From Trichostrongylus colubriformis (Eukaryota; Nematoda; Chromadorea; Rhabditida; Trichostrongylidae), in assembly GCA_963978905.1 (NCBI GenBank), contig OZ022256.1, positions 37,930,001 to 37,994,000 of the forward strand: a stretch of 64,000 nt of DNA, written 5' to 3'. The notes beneath the pieces were generated by a model that was not told where the DNA came from, did not search any database, and worked only from the letters and a program-made list of their open reading frames with translations. A program made the position numbers and the translations under genes. Numbering within the stretch: position 1 is the stretch's first letter; each line of letters begins with the position of its first letter. Below, piece after piece: positions 14,001 to 26,900 of the stretch.

Positions 14001-17000
14001 TACCGAAGGTGCGTTCCAGAGTCGATTCATCCAGGCGTAAGGTTTACTGTGATTGTCGGAGGAACGCAAACACGTATGAGCGGATGTGTTTTCACATAAT
14101 ACCACTATGCCGCGCACAACTGCGCAAGACAGCTTAAGCTAGAGGTAAAAGTGATTCAAGGGGATATGGCAAGCGATAACTTCCTCATCGAACGCTCTTT
14201 CTAGCTCGAAATATCATGGAAAAATCGAAAATGTTCGGCGCATTTTTAGAGTTTCTCATCGGTGACTGTCACAATATCGCACGTGATTCCAGAACGGGAT
14301 CAAGTACGGGAAACTCAGAGAAAGGAGAAATTTCCCCTCATTAACCGCGTACTCTCCATGAACACTTGTAATGTTGAATTCGTATACTGACCGTAGTACT
14401 AAATCCTGTGTATTTGAAAAACTCCATGCTAACTCCGTCAGCTACAACGTTTGCGTGTGTTAACATAACACCCTTCGGAGTTCCTGTTGTGCCAGAAGTA
14501 TAACAGATTGTTGCCAAATCTTCGGGCTGAAAACCGCTGTGTAACCGTAGTAAGATGAAAATCTTTCCGGTAACGATAAAACTTAGTAGAGAAGATTTCG
14601 GACCTTGGGGGGTTGATGAGGTGGCCGATTTTCTGCCTCACGACCCATTTTCTCCAGTTCTTCAAATGTGAGAACATGCACGTTGTTCTTTGAAGCAATT
14701 GTACGCAACTCGTCGGTGATTGGTTCCATTACAACCACTTTCTTTAAATGGGGACACTTCGAATACTGCTCGATAAGGCCTGGAATTGAGGAGATGGACA
14801 TGCACAATAGCTGAATGATATCTATTCGTTGAGAAGAAAACACTTGAACAGTGTGAGACAAGAAATATCTTACCGATTGCTTTAGAAACTGCATCACATA
14901 CAACCAATTTCATTTCCGTTTGGTTGAGAATGAAGACGCAAGCTTCAAACCCGAGAGTCTCATAAATAGGAACGATTACATTACCGAAATTATAGGCCGC
15001 TAGTTCTGTGATGATCCACTGAAAAAAGACATTCTCAAGCGTATGTTTAGCAGCACATTCTCTTAATGTGTGCTATTTGGGTTGCGCTATTTCTTTTACA
15101 ATGATTGCAAGTTATAAACAAGTAAAGCAGGGAAGATCATATACTCTTGACATCAACGCAACAGCGCGCCATTCCTCCAATTTTTATGAGTAGGGGCTTC
15201 ATCTTTTGACAAGAGCATTACGTATAGTTCTGAACATGAACAAGTTACAGCGGTCTTACCTCTGGCCGATTCTTGGAATAAATCCCAATATGTACATCGT
15301 TTCCAACTGCTATGCCCAGTTCCCTGAACGCAATAGAAACGTCGGTGGAACGATCGAGAACCTGAAGCAAGCGGCGAGTATTTTTGAGGTGTTTGAGTAG
15401 TCTTCGATTATGGTCTACCCAGCAGAAAAAACGAAGCACATTTTGCGAAAGAACTGCCCTTCTGGCTATAAGCCCAGAGCTGCCTCGGCTCCAGAAATAC
15501 TATTTCAAAACAACTTCACTCCTTCCACGCTTGGGGAAAAAGACTACGCAGCATTTCTTTCATCAAGACACTCGGCAGCACACTAGACCTCCTATGCAAA
15601 TAGGTACTTCTTACAACTGAGCTGGCTTTTGAGAGCTTGACCTAAATACTGAGCGATTCTCTCCTAACGCTGCTGATGAAATGACAAAAATCATTGTAGA
15701 CAAAGAATTAAGGCAGTATAAAGACTCCATGAGAACAGAATACCTCTTAAGAAATTCTGCTTTCAGTCGGACAGAAGTAATTCATCAAAGTATGTCTAGG
15801 GACAGGAATCTACGCTGTTCAAACATCATGTCACATCTATGAATTGGACCTCAATAATGACACACTGGACCTATGACTTTTCTTCCGTTGACCTTTGAAC
15901 CACATGAAAACAGATAAGATATGAAGAAGATGTTGAAATGCGCCCGCCACTCCTTATCAAATCACTGCAGCTCATTGAGAGAAAAAGGAGAGCAACCTTC
16001 ACTTCCGATATCACATATCGAAATTGAGAAAATGGGAGCGTGAAAAAACAACCTCACCACGGAAGAACCAAAGAAATAGCACCAAAAATGTGTCACACCT
16101 CATTATAAGTAATCCAATCATACGGTTCCGTTCCATCTGCTTGTTTTACTCGACGACCAAGCATAGGGCCGTTGTTAGATACCCTTGCTCCTCGTCGCAC
16201 TCCTTCATATAACGTGCGCACATCCTCGTACACATACGATAACAGCTTGCCATCCTTGAGATAAGCGGTGACGCGTGAGCCATCCTCAACAACAACAAAT
16301 CAGAAATTTATTTTCATCTTAAGATTTCGACGGGGTCGTCTCCGCACGACGACCTTTGTACCTTGTTTCCAATAAGGGTAGTATCTACGTAAAGTGAATG
16401 TCAATCAAACCTTCACGTGATAGGGCAACATTTGATGAATTAACTTGGTCTCAACGGCGTGTACATGCCTGTCACAATGACATTAGCAACAATATGCCCC
16501 TTCACATCTAAGAAATGTGCAGCTACCCCAAGCATTCATGGCAGGAAGTTGGCGCTTACTACGCTATTCGATGGAAGATTATTCGTTCGTTTCTCACATA
16601 ATCACTTCTTGAGTATGAGTCAGAAAGTGAGAGCGTTTCCAAACTATGAAAAAGCAACTGAGAGTTACCGGAGCTGAATCTCTATTAGGGTTAGAGAATT
16701 TCTAAACTATTTAATTCAAGCTCTGACTACATCTGCTACATTTTGCTCCAAATTTTTTCATCGCGAGTCTACTCTCGCAAAATTTTGTTAGTCACTAAAG
16801 CACAGAAATTTCACGGTACATCCAAGCAATCAATAAACACTATTTTAATTGCGATGTAAACCTCCTATAACAGCTGATCAAGATGATCTACAAGAATTAC
16901 TATCATAAATTCTCACCTCTTGTTCAATGGTTTGATTCAAAGGGTCCACCAGGGGAGTGATTCTTCCGTTGTTGCTCTTCGTAAGATAGTAGCCCAGTCC

Positions 17001-17654
17001 CATAGTTACGGCACCAGCAGCAGCAAGTGAGAGGTATGACGGGAAAGATCCAGAAGCTCCAACGAGGATGTGGTCGAGAAGGTCAACGAAACTCCTGAAA
17101 AAAATTAATTTAAGCAAGTGCAACAAGGATAGCTATAGCTCCAAAGTTCTAAAAAAGTCAGGGGTATACTGCAGGCGAACCAGCTCAACAGCAGGTAGCA
17201 GTGCGCCAGGTGTGCGGTTAACCGAGAGAGCCCTAATAAGTGCCTCTCAAAGGCAAACATTGGACTTCCCCTAACGCTTTGTTAACAACAGTAAAGTGGG
17301 ACACGGTATCGCTAGCTCCCAAAACTGCCGAGCAGATCTTGATCAAAGGACGGACATGAACGTGAGAGCTTCCAAGAAGCCGTTTGATGTTTGCAATGTT
17401 ACAATCACACGACAACAGTCACATTGAATGGGTAAATGAGATAAAGACAAACCAGCTACGCGAAGTGAGATCGAGGGAGATATTAAAAGTCGACAGCTAA
17501 GAAAACAACTTGGACACGAAGCACAAGCACATTCACGAACCGACAGAGGCAAGTGCGAAAGCTGTTTGCTTGATTGCCTTTACATGTGAATGAACATAGA
17601 GCAACAGTCCATATTATAGTTTCTGCTTGAAGCTTACCTGCTCTGTGAGTGCAT
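8041..17654 (-). CDS. ACSL: Long-chain fatty acid--CoA ligase (acyl-CoA synthetase, ACSL type), 17 exons
   Basis: The enzyme activates long-chain fatty acids to acyl-CoA using ATP, normally at ER or mitochondrial outer membranes. Seventeen phase-consistent exons on the minus strand give 699 residues, usual for ACSL1/5/6-type enzymes: 17654-17638, 17094-16917, 16284-16099, 15361-15260, 15018-14874, 14779-14604, 14526-14392, 13318-13224, 13173-13080, 12961-12879, 12824-12757, 12633-12506, 9906-9790, 9395-9225, 9150-9025, 8389-8249, 8178-8041. An N-terminal membrane anchor lies at about 37-56. The AMP-binding motif [13 protein letters not shown] is at about 276-288, EGYGQTE at about 457-463, and the FACS signature (DGWLHTGD through [14 protein letters not shown]) at about 534-575. 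The protein ends MYSTLE-stop. No break was seen in any motif. The first exon (ATG at 17654, 17 coding bases) is the least certain because it rests on phase and a GTAAGC donor. A C. elegans acs-family orthologue is expected; I cannot say which. Confidence 0.92.
10733..10920 (+). repeat. GC-rich dispersed repeat, GGCCCCGCCC family
   Basis: The segment runs from a GGCCCCGCCC block through CATAAAACTTTGCAG and CGGCCCTTATTAGGCAAATA to an AT-rich end. It matches three further copies at about 48758-48900, 49195-49320 and 49325-49495 in varying orientation. It lies inside an intron, and its open frames are not coding. Confidence 0.6.
11835..12104 (+). mobile_element. Mariner fragment (5' end only)
   Basis: After a TA at 11833-11834, the sequence CTAGGTTGTAAAGAAAGTTC resembles a mariner terminal repeat. 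About 205 bases on, the plus-strand frame from 12042 reads [14 protein letters not shown], close to the conserved N-terminal HTH start of mariner transposases. The rest of the element is missing or unrecognisable before exon 12 of the host gene. This is a decayed insertion. Confidence 0.5.
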
Positions 17655-20444
17655 CCATATGGCGGTGTCTCTCATCATACTGTTAATGTCCACCAATAAT
17701 CAAGTCTAGCTGAGGAGAGCACTCAAATCTGCCCTTCAAAAAGGTGATGTGAACGATGTAAAGCAGGATGCAACCGCGGAAAACGACACTTTGCAGAAAG
17801 ATGAGCAACAACACAACTGTGTGAAAGAGTTCTGAGTTGGACGATTGCCGTACAGGATAACGAGAATAGATAAAAGAACAGGACTTGAGTTCAGATTTTC
17901 TTGTTCGAAGGTGACTCGGTGAACAACCGAAATCCAGAACGAACATCCCGGGAGGTCTGAGAAACGACTGAAATCGTCGTTTCAATCCATTTCGGATTAT
18001 CAACTCTTGAGAGTGGTGTGCGGACTTCCGTGATAAAGAGAAGAACAGGGCAGGAGTAGCACAGGCGGTAGCCAAGATAGCGGAATCAGACCACCACATG
18101 CGTCACACGATAACCACACTCTGATACCGCATGTTGCGCACGGAGGGCAAAGTCCCAATAATCAAGGCCACGGCTCTACTACATGCCGAGTCGTAAACAC
18201 TGGAGAAGATGAGAAAACTAATTACACGGGGAACAGCCTATGATAATTTGCGCTATGCTTACAATTAATCAGTACACCCTTTGTTGATCAAATTATCGAT
18301 CTACCATGACTCGTGGTGCAACTTCGATAACAAAAATAGAATCTTAGCATGAAAGCATGTACTGAACAAAAGGCAAGTCAAAAAATAAAAGAGTCATCAA
18401 AGGCGTACTAGAATACTGGACAAAAAAATTCAAAGGATACTATGCGTAGTTTGGCGCTGGGTCGAAATTTAAACGGCTGAATGCCTATATAAACAACCGA
18501 GCGCTTTGTGAGTAAACTAAATGCGAAAGTAAAGGTGATGATGCATAATACCGAGCAAATTACGCGACGGTAGGGCGAGGGTGCCTAAAAACAGTGATGG
18601 AAGAAAAAAGAAAACAGGGTCATTGTTATAGACTTAACTAGCTGAAACTTTACCGATAGGGTAGGTAGTTGTCTCTCACCAAATAAACAGTGACATGCGC
18701 GTACAAAACAAAACCAAGCTGTATGTGAAAGAGCCATACCATCTGACGACCGTACATTCTCTCTCAAACCAGCGAAGCAAGATGTTGTGTTATGTGTATA
18801 GTCAGGCCCACACAATAAGAAATAGAAAACCCATTGCAGCAGAGCATTATTGCATGTAAGAGACGCTTTCAAATATGCAAACGCAAGTAATAAATAGCAA
18901 ACACACATAAATGGAATCCGCCCGTTTTTCTGAAATCCTCAAGAAGGATGACAGAAAAATGACACGATAAATTTTGTTACTTTCCATGCACTATCCCAAA
19001 GCATTCTATCCACGTATCCATGTACAGGGTAATTCAATGCTAGCATCCTCCCGAAATACTGAGTCACTGGAAACACAACTGCTCTTAACTATTTTCAATA
19101 CCCAGCAATTCATGCTCCCTCTTGGCCGTGTGCGATCTTGCATATCCGCTTCATCGCGAATGACATGGTCAAACTGGAAGGGCGATCTGCATAACAGTAT
19201 CGTTTTTGAGTGCTTAATGAAAACGTAGGAGTTCACAATTTCACAAAAAAGCCAAAAAATACCAAATATTTTCCACCATTCTGAATCACTTTGCGGTGAT
19301 CCGGTGTATAGCGCTCTTGAGAACATGGTTCTGCATAGTTGTATAACCAGCACGGTCCGGTAAAATATTTGTACGCTGAATAACTGGACAAAACTAATCC
19401 TCCTCGGACCCAACGGAGACAGAAAGCACCGGAACGTTTTAAAGTATAGAAAAAAGCCTGAGATTTTTGCAGGCCTCATGGGACTTTGAATGCCGAGATT
19501 CTCCGTTTTCACTTTGTGGTCGATTCCTCAGATTAGCAAGGAGCTGCAAGAGATCACTGTAATAGACCAATGCTACCTATTACCCACTCTTTCTCAATGC
19601 TGTTCTCCCAGTAGGGAGAAGTTTGTATTTGAGCAAAAACACATCTCGTGCCACTTAACTCAGGCGACGTCAGACTTAGCGATCTTGCGGTCTGCGATTA
19701 GTATCGCTACATCATCGAGAAATTCGCCCATATCTCGATCCATGATGTTTACTGTCTCCTCGATCTGTCACGAGTTAACCCATCCTAACAAAAGATTAAG
19801 CATCTTCCAAATGTAAATACTGAGTAAGCAAACTGAGGAAGTATGCGAATTAAGTGTAGCTTTGCTTGCCAAAAGGACAACCTTGGACGAAAATCAGTCC
19901 AGATCAACTTGTAAAACATTCATACCTAGCTCGAACAAGATTGCTTTCATGTGGTTGAAGGTAAACATTACTAATCAGTCTATTAGTCAACAAACTAGTA
20001 CTGTTTATCAGAGGTGGTAAGCAAGTAAACTGAACTAAGTATTACAGTAAACTGGGCACCAGAGCCATTCTATACCTGCTGATAGACAGGGTGCATGGAA
20101 GCAGAATTTATCTCGTTTCACGAACCAGAAATGAGACAGTTTTTAGTTTGTGATGCCCAGTTTTTGTATCGCCTTATAAGACCAGCTTGTCAGAGCTCAT
20201 AAACTGTGAGAATAAACGAAGGCACTCAAGACAAACAATATGATCGCTCGCATAAATTGGGATCCTAGTTGCTCAAAACATGAGAACCTCGATAAAAGTT
20301 AATAAAATATAATCATACGATTTCTGGTTAGTTTATTTAAATCGCCGAGTGAAAGAACCTGACGGCGCCGCTCACCATAGGCTGCCGTCAGACGTTGTGA
20401 TTCTGCGGCATCGCTATTCCGCACGCGATACTGCGACCTCAAGA
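17655..20444. other. Upstream region of the acyl-CoA synthetase gene; no supported gene
   Basis: The promoter and any 5' untranslated exon of the minus-strand gene should lie here, but I cannot point to an element. A 168-codon minus-strand frame (19006-19512) and a 138-codon frame (17683-18099) have no recognisable domain, no paired splice exons and coding-unlike composition, so they are not called. Confidence 0.4.
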
Positions 20445-20710
20445 TTAGGCCGTCATACTTTGCGCACCGACGCCGGCACCACCGGTGTCAAAATCATGTG
20501 CCTACCGCCGACGACGGCGTCAATCTGATAACGCGCTGCTTCTGCAAGACGCTCGATCCAAGCACACTACAGAAGGGTGGCGACAGCCCAGGAATTCAAA
20601 TTCGAATATCGCATAGTTTGCACTATGTCAAGATTCCAATTCGACACGGCGTCATTTGGGGCCGACACCGGCGTCGAATGACGTGTGCGCAAAGTATGAC
20701 CGCGGCCTTA
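20445..20710. repeat. MITE with TTAGGCC...GGCCTTA ends
   Basis: The left end TTAGGCCGTCATACTTTGCG and the right end CGCAAAGTATGACCGCGGCC form imperfect inverted repeats around a GC-rich core. The same ends occur in the element at 62761-62895. Flanking sequence on both sides (GATTCTGCG and its inverse) is also partly palindromic, so this may sit inside an older foldback. Confidence 0.5.
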
Positions 20711-23407
20711 CACTGCCGCAACTTCGCTTGCGGAGCCGCGACACCGCGAAAACGCAGAATCGCGCCACAAGAACGGGGAACCACAAACCGTAAAATCGCT
20801 GGCGATGACTCATTTTGTCGACGCCTACTCATCGTATGTATAACTATTAGGAACTGCATCTACGCAGTGAGAATATTTCCAAAAAGAATTCTGTCAATAA
20901 GGTGACTATGTATTTTTCGTTGAAGAGTCATCACTACGCCACAAAAGATTTGTCTGTGATCTTAAGTACAGCGTTTCGCCATAATCTACATTGTATAATA
21001 GAATAAATAAAATCAATCCTAAGTGGATCACAATTCAAGTTAATAGCTTTCTAACACCAAACGAGCAAGTATGACCGCCAGAACAAAATTAGAAACTCGC
21101 TGCGGCTCCACCACTGAGAAAGCAGGACAAATGACGAAGAAAACGAATTAGTCGCCACAACAACAAGCACACCACACCTGTGACGTTCTTAAAGAGAGTG
21201 ATAGGGATAACGTGGATGATAAGGAGTCCCTAAAAGAGGATATTTTCTGAAAAAAAAAAAAAAAACTAAGGGTTTAGGAAGCCTATCTGCGGCAAAATCT
21301 ACCACGAAAAAAAGCGTTCCTGAGCTGGGGCGGCGGCGGCCTTCTTAACTGCAGCCGCCTTTCTTGGCTCGGTCCGCCTCTTAGGTTCGACTCTACCGAA
21401 GAATAACTGAGGTGTAGAGTAAAGAGCATGATAGCAGAAGATAGATAAGATAGCACATCGTATCGTGTTAGTGCCGTATCGATCGAAATGATGTGAAGCT
21501 TTACTCCGAGCTTTCGCGGTGGACACGTCCACCGGTCAGTCTCAAAGATTGGAATGAACGATGCACCGAATTTGCCTCCAAATACGAAGTCGGCATACAT
21601 AGTATGAAACGAATAAAAGAGCAACATCGAAAAACCTTCAAAGCTGGTAAACTGAAGATTTGCAATCCTCAACAGATGATAGTGAGGCTATCAATTTACA
21701 ACAGCGTTGTCTTAACTCTGTCAAGGACACCTACGAGCGGGATCCAAGGCCGCCATTACACCTTGTAAACTAGCTGCAGCTTGCTTGTAATCCGTGTGAA
21801 AATCAGGAACATTCGATCTAAGGTCTGCAACTTCGCACAAGTGTTAAAACACATACAATTTTCAGTAGAAGTGAAAATTGCTTACAAGGAAGGGCTGCGG
21901 TCTAGCCTACATTCTTCGGGACATAGACATCCCTATAGGAACTGATATTCGAAACTGCCGTCTGTGGCACAGTCCCCAGAAGACCTTCGTCACCGGTAAA
22001 AACCCACAATGAAAATAGAGCACATGTCCAAGCCAACACGGTTCCATGCTCTAGTGGATAGCATTCAACATTTTAACGAATTGAAGATACAGGATTACAT
22101 CTCTCCCTCACATCGCACGCAATCAAGTTGTTTAGACGCTATTGTTTAATAGCTTCCGGTAGAGCACGTGAAAATCTACGTCAGAATTAGTGTCAGCCAC
22201 TTGGCAAAAAACCAGTCGTACACAAAGCAACGTCGAGCTTATGGAACAAGCTGTAGCTACGCCGTAGTGATCACCGATCATGTGTCTACGGGCGACAGCT
22301 GGTTCCTCGTTAATTACTTATTCTACACGGAAGAGTGGATTACCTGAAGACTTAAACGAACGCGTTTATCACTAAGTGGAAACATTGAACACTTCGGTTA
22401 ACGATGTTTACACAACTTTTTCATGTCAGCGAGTTGGAACGAAGTTCCATATGAAGAAATCAAAAGAGAGACGAGCCGTCATGCGTTTCCTGATTTCCTA
22501 GCAGACGCCTTCACAACACAGCACAAAATATAACGAGGTCAGAATGTTTTCCATTCACTCAAGTGAAACCGATAACGTTCTTACAAGCGGAGGAGTGCGA
22601 AAACAGAGTCGGATAGGTTCCTTTAATTTCCGAGAATGCCTGCATGACTTAAGCGGATTGTGTATGTAGATTGAATAGCATTCCAAAACAAGCAGATTTC
22701 TGATCACTTCGAGAACACGTGCAAGACACACCCTTCCTTTGGAGTGCAAGTCGCATCAATGCCCATGTGCTTCACAGTCAAGAAAAAAAAACCCGCAAAC
22801 AGGAATTCAATGAGAAACACGTCGATCGACAAATGCTCTTAACAACGTAACCTACATAGTTTCCCACTAGCGCAGCCTAAGCCACGCATACTGGCAGCGA
22901 AGTCAGCGTTGCCGAAGATATCACTTGGAGGATAGTCGTCATAAACACACCATTTTATAAGAACAGGAATGACAAAATAAGTCAACAGTATATGGAACTT
23001 GCAATAAACTAAGGAATAGGCGTTACGTGAGAGATTAGCATTGGACTAGGCGGCAGAAAATCAACCCATCCTTCATGTATCCGTAAATCTCACCCGACAC
23101 ACAGCTGAAGAACTACACAACAGGCACGAGGCTTCCAAAAGAATGGAGTAAACAACACGTCGCAATTTCAGTTGAAGGGGTTGCGTCGCGCGCTTCGCGT
23201 CAGGACCCGCACTAGTTTAATTCCGAGGTTCGTCGATGAACTCAACTCGCTCGCGTGAATTGTGGGATACTCCGTGCTTATCAAAATGGGGATGGTTTCT
23301 TTTCGGCATGAACTCTTCATTTTATCTTGGCACTATGTGAACTGGGGGAGAGGCTGGTGCAGAAGGTTCATCCACGGGGTGATCGTTCCCTCACAGCTCA
23401 CATAAAC
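20711..23407. other. Intergenic, no supported gene; lysine/alanine-rich ORF end
   Basis: The only coding-like patch is on the minus strand at 21299-21400, whose frame ends in a Lys/Ala-rich run (PRKAAAVKKAAAAPA) reminiscent of a histone H1 tail. The DNA next to it (21385-21540) is related to 52420-52590. It is too short and isolated to call a gene. Confidence 0.35.
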
Positions 23408-23412
23408 GGCTC

Positions 23413-23661
23413 TATCATCGCCAGGTGTGCGATGATTTCTCACAACCTGCGTCTGGCGGGGGCGGGGCATAAACTGTATGGCGGACCGGGAGGTCCAAGC
23501 CTCATACCTTGTCCTGTAACGCACACAATAAAGGCGTTCTACTAGCTGTTCTCTGTGCTGCTCTACTATATTGCTATTATTCAGCAAAATACCACTGAAC
23601 CACCACCGTATAACGGTAAAAAGAGGTAAATCAACCTCTAAAGTCTCTAGCGCCCATTACA
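23413..23661 (+). repeat. 5' LTR of the BEL/Pao element
   Basis: The LTR begins TATCATCGCC and ends CCCATTACA. The first 24 bases fold into a hairpin (ATCATCGC at 23414-23421 with GCGATGAT at 23429-23436). An AATAAA polyadenylation signal is at 23527-23532. The start is TA rather than the usual TG, but the target duplication and the exact LTR match agree on this boundary. Confidence 0.93.
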
Positions 23662-23665
23662 GTTT

Positions 23666-23678
23666 TGGTGCATCGGCC
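23666..23678 (+). other. Primer binding site, tRNA-Gly type
   Basis: Four bases after the 5' LTR, TGGTGCATCGGCC is complementary to CCA plus the 3' acceptor end of tRNA-Gly(GCC), whose end reads GGCCGATGCA. The match is 13 bases and then breaks. First-strand cDNA synthesis would start here. Confidence 0.75.
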
Positions 23679-23795
23679 TAATTAAGCCAATTATCTCCCG
23701 TGTCAAAGCGTAACAACTTTGAGACCTGGAGTCGAGACTTGCTCATTGAGCACATTTATCTGGTCAAATACAAGACCTCGAATCTTTTGATTCAT

Positions 23796-23930
23796 AAGTC
23801 TCCCGTACTAAGTACCTGGAGCAATCTCACTGCAATACAAGCAGTCTAAGTCTCCCGTACAAAGTACCTGGAGCAATCTCACTGCAAAACAAGCAGTCTA
23901 AATCTCCCGTACACTGTACCTGGAGTAAAT
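23796..23930 (+). repeat. 52-bp tandem repeats in the retroelement leader
   Basis: A 52-bp unit starting AAGTCTCCCGTAC lies at 23796-23847 and 23848-23899. A third, partial and diverged copy begins at 23900. The units sit between the primer site and the ORF start, where packaging or translation signals are usual; their role here is unknown. Confidence 0.85.
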
Positions 23931-23991
23931 TTGCTACCAAGTTAGCGAAGTAAGTATTTCAAAAAAGGAAATACATAGTAAAATAAGAGAG

Positions 23992-26900
23992 ATGGCGCTG
24001 CTATTCCATAAGACGCCCATAGTATTGAGTGCAAGAACACTCAAAAACTTAGTACTCCGTTACAAAGAGTACACCTCTAGAACAGACTTCACTGTTATAG
24101 ATGAGGAAAATTATGAAAAATGCAGATCCACTATTGCACTATTGCAAAGTGGTCTCCGGCTAATTAAAAACGGCCGGGAGAAACTTGAACAATTATTTGC
24201 AGAAATCAGAGAAGAATATAAAAACTGCAAAACTAAGTCAGAGAGAAAAGACTTAGCAGCAGAAATAGAAGAAATAGAAGCCGAATCCGGCTTGAATACA
24301 GCAATTGCCGAGTCAGAAGACTTGAGTTTTATGCTGGCAGCACGGCTCGACGAAGCAAAGTGCGCCATGAATAGGATGAATGTGAAATTAGGGTACATCA
24401 CCCAAAAAGCACAAATAGAGAGTATCCACACAGAGAATGAGATAGTGCAAGTTGTCCAAGATGAGGACGGAATCAGCACTGAAAGTAGTGAAAATAGCGT
24501 GTCAGTAGCACCTATTTCCGAGCAAAATTTGCAGGAAAATTCGCAAAAAAGCTCCCACAGGTCCATAAAACCTCCACAAGCATCTTTGCCGAAATTTTAC
24601 GGTAATGCAGAGGAATTCCCAGAATTCTGGGCTGTTTTTGAGACACTGGTTCATAAAAGCTCGGAACTAGATGTCATGGAAAAGATACTCTTGCTCAAAG
24701 AAAGCCTGAAAGGCAGAGCTCAGAACACAATAAAGGGTATCAAACTCATCCCAGATAATTATAACTGGATCATCCGAACGTTACAGGATAATTACTGTAA
24801 CGAACCTGTGAATAGATCACAAATCATACAAAAACTGGTAAGTATGAGACCTGCCACTAATTCTGCTGACAGCTGTTCAGCAGTAATTGACCAAATACAG
24901 GTCTTAATTAACCAGATGATATCTGCTGGCTACGATGTGCGTAAAACATTCGATCCAATGTGGTGCGAAACAATTATAGCGAAGTTCCCACAAGACGTTG
25001 TCAAGCCGGTATTGATATCAGGGCAAACGCAACCTAACCAAACAGTGGAAGATTTGGTGGGTCACCTTAAAAAAGAAATTGCCGCTAAGCTGTATATCGA
25101 AAACAGACTCGGCCACGCAATCGAAAACAAACATAGCCACACAATCGAGGGCAGATCTGGCCAGGGTAAAAACAAGGTCAATATACCGCGAGGAAAGTAC
25201 TTTCCGCGACCTCAATCTGGCGATGATTGTGTGTTTTGCCACAAAAACAATCATGCATCAATGACATGCCGAACAGTCGTAGACCAGAGTAGTCGCCGCA
25301 AAATATTGCGAGAGGAGAACAGATGCTGGAAGTGCTGCGCAAGTAACCACAATAGTTACGACTGCCAAAGACCTGACTGTTCCTTTTGCGGACAGAAACA
25401 TCATCCAAGTTTGTGCTTCAAAAGCGAATCAAATACAGCTGAACATAATTATACTCCTTGGAATGCCAACCAAAGGAGCACAAGAGGGGAACAAAGTTCT
25501 TCCAAGTCCTCTTTTGCCCAAAATAGAGATCAGAGACAAAATAAAGGTGTCGAACGTAGAAAGTTTACAAACAACCTACACGCAGAGTCACAGAAAGGAC
25601 AACCAGCAGCGTTAGTGCAAAATCATAATGCGTCTCAGCTCGTTCTAATGACAGCAGAGGGCAATCTATGGAGCTTCAAAAAGCAGGAATATGTGAAAGT
25701 ACTATTCTTTTTCGATTCTGGTGCTCAAAAAACCATAATTGAAGAGAGCTTAGCCAACGAGCTAGAGCTACCAAAATATTCAACCGAGATCTGCACCATG
25801 TCAGGAATCGGAGGTCATATTGAGAACTTCAAAAGCGATGTAGTACTGACGAAAATAGGTACAGCTTTTGGCGAAGAAATCGAACTAAAAATCCAAACAA
25901 AGCCAGTTATTACCAACGGCTTTCCAAGCGTCAAACTTAGCGCAGCAGATGTCATATTCTTGAAGGAGAATAACATCTGTCTGGCCAATTCAAAACTACG
26001 CGGCGAGCATCAAAAGCCACACATTCTAGTTGGTCTAGATTACTATCACGACCTCATATCCGGTCCAAATCACACTCAGAAAACACCGTCAGGTCTTCAT
26101 ATAACCAGGACGGTCTTTGGACCAACCGTATACGGTAAAGGGCTTCTAACAGCCGAAAACCTAATAAGTAATACCTGTTACGGACTGACAGCTGTTATTG
26201 AAGAAACTGAACAGGAAATACTGCAGAAAATGTTCGAACTCGATGGTCTAGGTATCTCAGAGAATGAGTGTCACAAAGACGACAAAATTCACAACTACTT
26301 GGATCAATACTCAAAATTGGTATCTTTCAAAAATGGGTACATAACTGCACCTTTTCCGCTGAAAGATAATATATCACAGCTAGATGATAATTATTGCGTA
26401 GCAATTCGACGTCTAGAAGCGCTTCAAAGCACTCTACAGCAAAACCCTGAACAACGCAGTTGGTATTGCAAGATCATACAGAAATATGTGGAGGAAGACA
26501 CGATTGAACCCTTCCTTGCAGCTGAAAACGACGCAGTCGGTACGTACTACATGCCGCATTCAGGTGTGTGGAAGCCAGCTAAGCAAGTACCTCTGAGAGT
26601 AGTCTTCGATGCTTCATCCAGAAAGAGAAACAAACCTTCTCTCAATGATGTGATTCACAAGGGCGAATCCTTCATAAATAAAATTCACGACATTCTAGTA
26701 GCTTCTAGAACCAAAAAGATCATCCTAATGTGTGATATTGAAGCTGCTTTCACTCAAATTCACCTTGTGGACTCCCACAAGGACCTCTGCAGATTTTTAT
26801 GGGTGAAGAACATCAATCTGCCACCCACCAGAGAAAATCTAATTCAGTATAGGTTTAAAAGGCTCCCATTTGGAGTGACAGCCTCACCTAGCATACTAAA

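Noticed and set aside
17683..18099. 138-codon minus-strand frame upstream of the acyl-CoA synthetase gene
   Set aside because: It does not join the first coding exon in phase and has no recognisable motif.
19006..19512. 168-codon minus-strand open frame
   Set aside because: No domain, no splice partners, and amino-acid content typical of random translation; probably chance.
24111..24566. 151-codon minus-strand frame opposite the gag region
   Set aside because: Shadow of the retroelement coding strand.
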